A stretch of 40,700 nucleotides of DNA. It comes from Synechococcus sp. AG-679-C18. Lineage in GTDB: Bacteria > Cyanobacteriota > Cyanobacteriia > PCC-6307 > Cyanobiaceae. The notes beneath the pieces are model-generated. The model searched no databases and was not told where the DNA came from. It saw nothing but the letters and a program-made list of their open reading frames with translations. A program made the position numbers and the translations under genes. Positions 36,317 through 40,700 of the stretch are shown one piece after another. Where the stretch lies: contig QCUL01000025.1 of the NCBI GenBank assembly GCA_003210755.1, positions 1-40,700 of the forward strand, in the 5' to 3' direction. Position 1 is the first letter of the stretch, and each line of letters opens with the position of its first letter.

Positions 36317-36718
36317 TTACGTTGGTAATTTTTTGCAATTACAGAGTTGATCGAGATTTTCTCGACCAGTTATACGTAGACGTTGTGATGCCCATAAGGC
36401 GTAGATCTGATCAATCAAGCCCCCTATGAGTGGCCACGTGGTAGGCGCATAAATCCAACCCAAGTCAATATTGCGATAGGCCTCTCGGAATACAGCCACA
36501 TCCCGAAGAACCTCACCATTTGCACGGATGGCATGGATTCGTGCCATCGCTTGTTTGTAGCTAATCCCTTTCCATTGCGCTGGATCGTATGTGTCTTGAT
36601 CGATATCCACAAAAGCAAGCCGCCCTTGAAGGTCTCGCCTTTTTAGGAATTTGACTTCACGCAAGCAAAGTGGGCAAGCACCGTCATACAAAAGCGTCAG
36701 TCTGGGTTCACTGGTCAT
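36317..36718 (-). CDS. Thiol-disulfide oxidoreductase DCC family (DUF393)
   Basis: The product from the ATG at 36718 has 133 residues and opens MTSEPRLTLLYDGACPLCLR, with the defining DxxCxxC motif (Asp12, Cys15, Cys18) of the DCC family. It is a thioredoxin-like-fold relative with a possible redox role; the substrate is unknown. In-frame ATGs at 36724 and 36760 are alternatives, and the latter would overlap folP by 17 bases. It lies directly downstream of folP and tpiA on the same strand and is probably co-transcribed. Confidence 0.88.
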   Translation of the reverse strand: MTSEPRLTLLYDGACPLCLREVKFLKRRDLQGRLAFVDIDQDTYDPAQWKGISYKQAMARIHAIRANGEVLRDVAVFREAYRNIDLGWIYAPTTWPLIGGLIDQIYALWASQRLRITGRENLDQLCNCKKLPT

Positions 36719-36743
36719 GGGCATAATCAAATCGAATGTTGTT

Positions 36744-37577
36744 CTAGCGATTCGCACCAATCGCTGAGGCCATAGTCACGAGCTGATGAATGGGCTCCAC
36801 ATCATGAACGCGTAATACGGCTACACCTGCATCAACAGCCCGACAACACACCGCTGCTGTTCCCCAAAGACGTCTTTCAGGCCTGGATTCATTCAAAACA
36901 TCACCGATAAATCGTTTTCGCGAGGGTCCAAGCAAAATTGGTATTCCGTGGGCCACAAGTGTCTCGAGTTTTTGCAATAAGGCCAGATTTTGTTCGGTTG
37001 TTTTGGCAAATCCAAGACCCGGGTCCCAAATCAACTGCTCGTCATTCACCCCTGCTTTCACAGCGAGATCTGTGGCATCCTGTAATTCATCTATAACAGC
37101 TTGGATCACTCCTTTTTCTCCGTAATCAGTGCAGTGATCCATTGTTCTGCTGTCTCCGCGACTGTGCATGAGCACAAAGGGGCATTGAGCCTGTGCGATG
37201 AGCGGAAGCATGGCTGGATCCCTTCTGCCACCACTCACATCGTTAATCCAGTTAGCTCCTGCTTCTAGTGCTTCCGCTGCAACAGCCGCAATAAATGTAT
37301 CAACCGAAATTAGAATATTCGGATGGGCTGTGCGAATGGCTCTGAGTGTCGGCAGGAGTCTTTTCAGCTCTTCCTCCGTTCCAATCTCATTGGCGTTTGG
37401 TCTGGTGCTTTGTGCACCAAGATCAAGACAATCAATCCCACATGAAATCTGACGCGAAGCCTCAGCCATGGCAAGAGAGAGATGATTGAACCGCCCCCCA
37501 TCGCTAAACGAATCGGGGGTGAGGTTGATCACACCCATGATTGCTGTGCGCGTGCCCCAATCTTCCGGCCAGCGCAT
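36744..37577 (-). CDS. folP: Dihydropteroate synthase
   Basis: FolP condenses dihydropterin pyrophosphate with p-aminobenzoate in folate synthesis. The 277-residue protein contains the signature MGVINLTPDSFSDGG, DLGAQSTRPNA, ISVDTF, NDVSGG, DPGLGFAKT and GPSRKRFIGD, all in family order. It lies 6 bases downstream of tpiA and 25 bases before the DCC gene start, in one minus-strand operon. Confidence 0.97.
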   Translation of the reverse strand: MRWPEDWGTRTAIMGVINLTPDSFSDGGRFNHLSLAMAEASRQISCGIDCLDLGAQSTRPNANEIGTEEELKRLLPTLRAIRTAHPNILISVDTFIAAVAAEALEAGANWINDVSGGRRDPAMLPLIAQAQCPFVLMHSRGDSRTMDHCTDYGEKGVIQAVIDELQDATDLAVKAGVNDEQLIWDPGLGFAKTTEQNLALLQKLETLVAHGIPILLGPSRKRFIGDVLNESRPERRLWGTAAVCCRAVDAGVAVLRVHDVEPIHQLVTMASAIGANR

Positions 37578-37583
37578 TGAATC

Positions 37584-38315
37584 TCAGCTCTTGATGTAGT
37601 TCGCAATCCGCCCGAAACCTTCAGGATCAAGGGAGGCACCACCTACTAATACTCCATCAATATCGCTCATTCCCATGAGCTGATCAATATTGGCTGGCTT
37701 AACTGAGCCCCCATATTGAATAATTAAGTCTGGGGATCCAACCCAGCTACGGATCAAACCGCAGATTCGATTGGCCTCCGTTGCTTCACAGGTTTTGCCT
37801 GTTCCAATGGCCCAGATTGGCTCATAGGCCACTACCAATTGGCTGGGATCAAGCCCTTCCAATCCCTGTTCAACTTGGCGACGAATGACCCGTTCAGCTT
37901 CTCCTCGGCTGCGTTGCTCGTCGCTTTCGCCAACGCAAACAATGGGAATTAATCCATTGTTTTGAGCTGATCGAGCACGGTGATTGATTTGTTCGTCGCT
38001 TTCGCTGAAGTACTTACGAGGCTCGCTATGGCCAACGATTGCGTACTGAACGTTATGTTCCTTGAGCATGCTGGGTGAGATTTCCGCCGTATAGGCCCCT
38101 TCTCCCTCCCAGTGAACGTTTTGGCTGGATAATTCCAGGCGAGTTCCTTGGCTCAATTCAGCGAGAGTGCTGATGGCCGTAAACGGAGGAGCAACCACGA
38201 GATGTCGATCATCAGGTAGTTCAGTGATGAGAGGTAGAAACGTGCCCATCCAGGCCCTGGATTGCGCACAGGTCATGTGCATTTTCCAATTGCCAGCAAT
38301 CACGGGTTTGCGCAC
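37584..38315 (-). CDS. tpiA: Triosephosphate isomerase
   Basis: TpiA interconverts dihydroxyacetone phosphate and glyceraldehyde 3-phosphate in the Calvin cycle and glycolysis. The 243-residue protein has GNWKMH (catalytic Lys11), YAIVGHSE (His96), [13 protein letters not shown] (catalytic Glu) and the phosphate-binding YGGSVKP and VLVGGASL. The motif normally written HSERR reads HSEPR here (Pro99 from codon CCT), a position close to the active site. It is transcribed with folP and the DCC gene; the S4 gene lies 33 bases upstream. Confidence 0.97.
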   Translation of the reverse strand: MRKPVIAGNWKMHMTCAQSRAWMGTFLPLITELPDDRHLVVAPPFTAISTLAELSQGTRLELSSQNVHWEGEGAYTAEISPSMLKEHNVQYAIVGHSEPRKYFSESDEQINHRARSAQNNGLIPIVCVGESDEQRSRGEAERVIRRQVEQGLEGLDPSQLVVAYEPIWAIGTGKTCEATEANRICGLIRSWVGSPDLIIQYGGSVKPANIDQLMGMSDIDGVLVGGASLDPEGFGRIANYIKS

Positions 38316-38348
38316 GCTTCAGTCCTCTGCAGCTCAGCAAATGACAAC

Positions 38349-38573
38349 TTACGGCCCTGCCTGAGAAGAATCCGAAACTTCGCAAGAGTCGACACCCATC
38401 TGGACTTGGTCTCCAGAGATGAGTTGACGTCCACGCCGTTGCTCAAGTTCACCGTTGACGCGGACTTCTCCGCCCTGAATCCTTAGTTTTGCCTCTCCAC
38501 CCGTCCCCACCCAGCCCATCCATTTGAGGAATTGATCAAGCCTCATTCCCACACCAATCCTTTCAATTGCCAT
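38349..38573 (-). CDS. S4-domain RNA-binding protein (YbcJ/YaaA-like)
   Basis: The 74-residue product is a lone S4 domain: MRLDQFLKWMGWVGTGGEAK, then IQGGEVRVNGELEQRRGRQL and ISGDQVQ, matching the small YbcJ-type S4 proteins thought to bind rRNA or tRNA. An ATG at codon 10 is an alternative start and would begin exactly at the domain. It is divergent from the ABC exporter gene with only a short gap, and lies upstream of tpiA. Confidence 0.85.
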   Translation of the reverse strand: MAIERIGVGMRLDQFLKWMGWVGTGGEAKLRIQGGEVRVNGELEQRRGRQLISGDQVQMGVDSCEVSDSSQAGP

Positions 38574-38588
38574 TGATAGTCTGACTTG

Positions 38589-40328
38589 ATGATGAAGCCA
38601 TCAGAAGCGGGATTCCGCAGGTTGATCCCACTGCTGAGTCCTCATCGGCGGGTGCTGATGATCGGTACTCTCTGCATGCTTGTTTTTGTCAGCAGCCAAC
38701 TGGTGCTGATGAGATTGATGGGCCGACTCCTCCCTGACGTGGGCTCAGGCGACTTGAAAAGAATCTTGCCGGTGATCGGACTTGTCCTTTTGGTCTTCGC
38801 GATTCAAAAACTCGCTCAATTTGGCCAAGACTCTTTACTTGCTGGTCCGGCATTGCAGGTTAGCCAGTCGCTGAGGCGAGATCTATTCCAACGGCTTCAA
38901 AAAGTACAGCTTGGAGCTCTCGAAAAGATGTCGTCCGGAGATCTCACCTATCGGCTTACGGAAGATGCCGATCGAGTGAGCGAGGTGATTTATAAAACCC
39001 TTCACGACAGCATCCCAAGTGCTTTGCAGTTGATAGCAGTTCTCGGTTACATGCTGTGGCTTGACTGGAAATTAACGGTTGCGATCTTGTTACTCGCACC
39101 CTTTGTTGCATGGCTGATCAGCCTCTTCGGAGCGAGGGTGATGATTGCTACGGAACGGAGCCAAAAGAAAGTCAGCGAGTTGGCAGGTTTGCTTGGAGAA
39201 GCCATTGAAGGATTACCTCTCGTTCGCGCTTTCGCTGCAGAACCTTGGCTTGAACGCCGCTTTGAGAATGAAATTGATCAGCACCGGCAAGCCAGGTACA
39301 ACACATATCGCCTCGTTGCGCTTCAACACCCTGTGGTTGGGATCATTGAAGTGCTCGGTTTTGCAACCGTTTTGGTCTTAGCTGCGATCAGGATCAGTAC
39401 TAGCGATCTTGCAGTTCCACAGCTGATTACCTATCTGACTGGCTTGGTCCTTTTGATCGATCCAATCGCCCATGTCACTTCGAATTACAACGAATTTCAG
39501 CAGGGACAGTCTTCTCTTCGTCGCCTCCGTGAAATTGAAAAGGAGCCATCCGAACAGGCAGATCCAATCCCATCTCTGCCTCTTGGTCGCCTCCATGGAG
39601 ATCTGAACTTCAATCACGTGGAGTTTGCATACACTCCAGGGCAACCGGTTCTTCGAGATTTCAACCTCTCGATTAAGGCTGGGCAAGTGGTGGCTCTGGT
39701 GGGTCCTTCAGGTGCCGGAAAGACAACCCTTTTTTCGCTGCTTCTCCGTTTCAATTGTGTGGATAAGGGTCAGGTTCTTTTTGATGGAAAAGATCTGAGC
39801 CAAATGAGAGCTCGCGATTTGCGCCAACAAGTCGCTCTCGTTCCTCAACGCAGCAGTGTGTTCTCCGGAACGATTGCCGAGGCCATTCGATTTGGTCGAG
39901 ACTCCACTCAGGAGCAGCTCCAACAAGCCGCAAAGTTGGCAAATGCGCATGACTTCATTGTCCGTCTTGCAGACGGCTACGACACGCGTCTAGAGGAGCG
40001 CGGAACCAATGTTTCAGGAGGACAGCTTCAGCGCATTGCTATTGCGAGAGCTGTTCTTGGAAATCCTGCTGTGATGTTGCTTGACGAAGCCACCAGTGCA
40101 TTGGATGCAGAAGCGGAAGCAGCAGTTCAACTTGGCCTCAAGCAAGCCATGCTCGGTCGCACTGTGATCGTGATTGCCCATCGTCTTGCGACAGTCCAAG
40201 AAGCCAATTTGATTGTTGTTTTGGAACATGGGCAGATCAGTCAACAGGGCAGTCATGACGAGCTGATGATCCAGGGAGGTAGGTATCGAGAACTTTGTGA
40301 ACGCCAATTCATCCGCATCAACGAATGA
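38589..40328 (+). CDS. ABC exporter, MsbA-like (fused permease and ATPase)
   Basis: The 579-residue protein has a six-helix transmembrane domain (about residues 15-300) and an ATPase domain with Walker A GPSGAGKTT, Q-loop LVPQRSSVFSGT, signature VSGGQLQRIAIARAV, Walker B VMLLDEATSALD and the H-loop IAHRL. This half-transporter layout is that of MsbA/lipid or multidrug exporters, working as a homodimer. The substrate is not determined; lipid A-type lipid export is one possibility. A TTG (38586) and two ATGs (38589, 38592) are adjacent; 38589 is used. Confidence 0.93.
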   Translation: MMKPSEAGFRRLIPLLSPHRRVLMIGTLCMLVFVSSQLVLMRLMGRLLPDVGSGDLKRILPVIGLVLLVFAIQKLAQFGQDSLLAGPALQVSQSLRRDLFQRLQKVQLGALEKMSSGDLTYRLTEDADRVSEVIYKTLHDSIPSALQLIAVLGYMLWLDWKLTVAILLLAPFVAWLISLFGARVMIATERSQKKVSELAGLLGEAIEGLPLVRAFAAEPWLERRFENEIDQHRQARYNTYRLVALQHPVVGIIEVLGFATVLVLAAIRISTSDLAVPQLITYLTGLVLLIDPIAHVTSNYNEFQQGQSSLRRLREIEKEPSEQADPIPSLPLGRLHGDLNFNHVEFAYTPGQPVLRDFNLSIKAGQVVALVGPSGAGKTTLFSLLLRFNCVDKGQVLFDGKDLSQMRARDLRQQVALVPQRSSVFSGTIAEAIRFGRDSTQEQLQQAAKLANAHDFIVRLADGYDTRLEERGTNVSGGQLQRIAIARAVLGNPAVMLLDEATSALDAEAEAAVQLGLKQAMLGRTVIVIAHRLATVQEANLIVVLEHGQISQQGSHDELMIQGGRYRELCERQFIRINE

Positions 40329-40378
40329 ATGGCTTCAAAGAACCGAAGAGCCAATAAGGTGATGAGCATGCACCACTC

Positions 40379-40624
40379 ATGTTGATGACCAGTTCTTCAG
40401 TTTCTCAAGACCAGAATCCAATTTTGACTTTCGAAGGGAAGCGCTACGACCTCAATACACTCCCGGATGAACTCAAGGAGCTTGTACGAGGAATGCAAGT
40501 CGCTGACGCCCAATTACGGATGCATGAAGACACTTTGAAAGTGCTCGCGGTTGGTCGTCAGTCGATGGCTATGCAACTCAATGAGAGATTAAAAGAAGTT
40601 AGCCCTCTTCCTGAGAACGGTTGA
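40379..40624 (+). CDS. DUF6447-like small protein
   Basis: The 81-residue soluble protein reads LTFEGKRYDLNTLPDELKEL followed by VRGMQVADAQLRMHEDTLKV and LAVGRQSMAMQLNERL, a pattern I associate with DUF6447 of marine Synechococcus. A short beta hairpin is followed by a long helix, probably a coiled coil. Its function is unknown. It starts 50 bases after the ABC exporter and may be co-transcribed with it. Its last 26 bases overlap the converging symporter gene. Confidence 0.75.
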   Translation: MLMTSSSVSQDQNPILTFEGKRYDLNTLPDELKELVRGMQVADAQLRMHEDTLKVLAVGRQSMAMQLNERLKEVSPLPENG

Positions 40625-40700
40625 AGTTATATTCGCCGGTGAGTTTGAATATCACTGGCGATAACAAGATCAACGCCACAAGATTTGGAAGCGCCATTAA
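40599..40700 (-). CDS. Alanine/glycine:cation symporter (AGCS) family, C-terminal fragment
   Basis: On the minus strand a frame enters from the right edge and ends with TAA at 40599. The readable residues include MALPNLVALILLSPVIFKLT and then a short charged tail. The LMA(I/L)PNLIALLLLS pattern is the last transmembrane helix of sodium:alanine/glycine symporters of the AGCS family. Only 33 residues are visible, so the assignment rests on one motif. It converges on the DUF6447-like gene with a 26-base 3' overlap. Confidence 0.6.
   Translation of the reverse strand, partial: LMALPNLVALILLSPVIFKLTGEYNFNRSQEEG

Noticed and set aside
40635..40663. Inverted repeat TCGCCGGTGA/TCACTGGCGA as a terminator
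   Set aside because: No T-tract follows, and on the minus strand it falls inside the symporter coding sequence.

Overview
The window looks like a chromosomal segment of a marine picocyanobacterium, most likely a marine Synechococcus. The case rests on the magnesium-chelatase subunit ChlH, two high-light-inducible (Hli) proteins, and several small families typical of cyanobacteria or marine Synechococcus (DUF3104, DUF2949, DUF3038, DUF4335, a DUF6447-like protein, a Nif11-like peptide). No rRNA, tRNA, CRISPR array, transposase or integrase gene was seen. All family names come from reading motifs; no database search was run.

Layout. (1) 1-8.9 kb, minus strand: a tightly overlapping recC-recB-recD operon (recD runs off the left edge), with a PPP-type phosphatase gene just upstream that overlaps recC. 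(2) 8.9-24.3 kb: an AT-rich, loosely packed accessory stretch. It holds small hypothetical genes, a predicted outer-membrane barrel, a tiny Hli, a DoxX protein divergent from a YbfB-type MFS transporter, a dienelactone-hydrolase-like enzyme, DUF3104, a histidine kinase followed by polyphosphate kinase 2, a ribbon-helix-helix protein, an AraC-family regulator and an exported histidine phosphatase. Many gaps of 300-700 bases occur here, several with tiny single-helix ORFs. (3) 24.3-27.7 kb: an OmpR-type response regulator, divergent from an exported EF-hand protein, then a compact minus-strand operon of four genes of unknown function (DUF3038, DUF4335, a small protein, a two-helix membrane protein). 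(4) 28.1-40.7 kb: dense housekeeping genes: apt, DUF2949, a UbiH-like FAD monooxygenase, hli, a conserved membrane protein, dapB divergent from chlH, a DCC thiol-disulfide protein, folP, tpiA, an S4 RNA-binding protein, an MsbA-like ABC exporter, a DUF6447-like protein, and the C-terminus of a probable alanine/glycine:cation symporter at the right edge.

How the genes may work together. RecBCD forms a double-strand-break repair enzyme. The kinase at 19.4-20.8 kb and the regulator at 24.4-25.1 kb lie on the same strand and are plausible partners separated by 3.6 kb of accessory DNA; PPK2 sits directly downstream of the kinase. ChlH and the Hli proteins belong to chlorophyll synthesis and photoprotection. 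The best candidates for undescribed biology are the four-gene DUF3038/DUF4335 operon, the kinase-PPK2 pair, and the small plus-strand unit at 20838-21019 (micro-ORF plus a hairpin with a CCTCC loop). No convincing new defence system was found.
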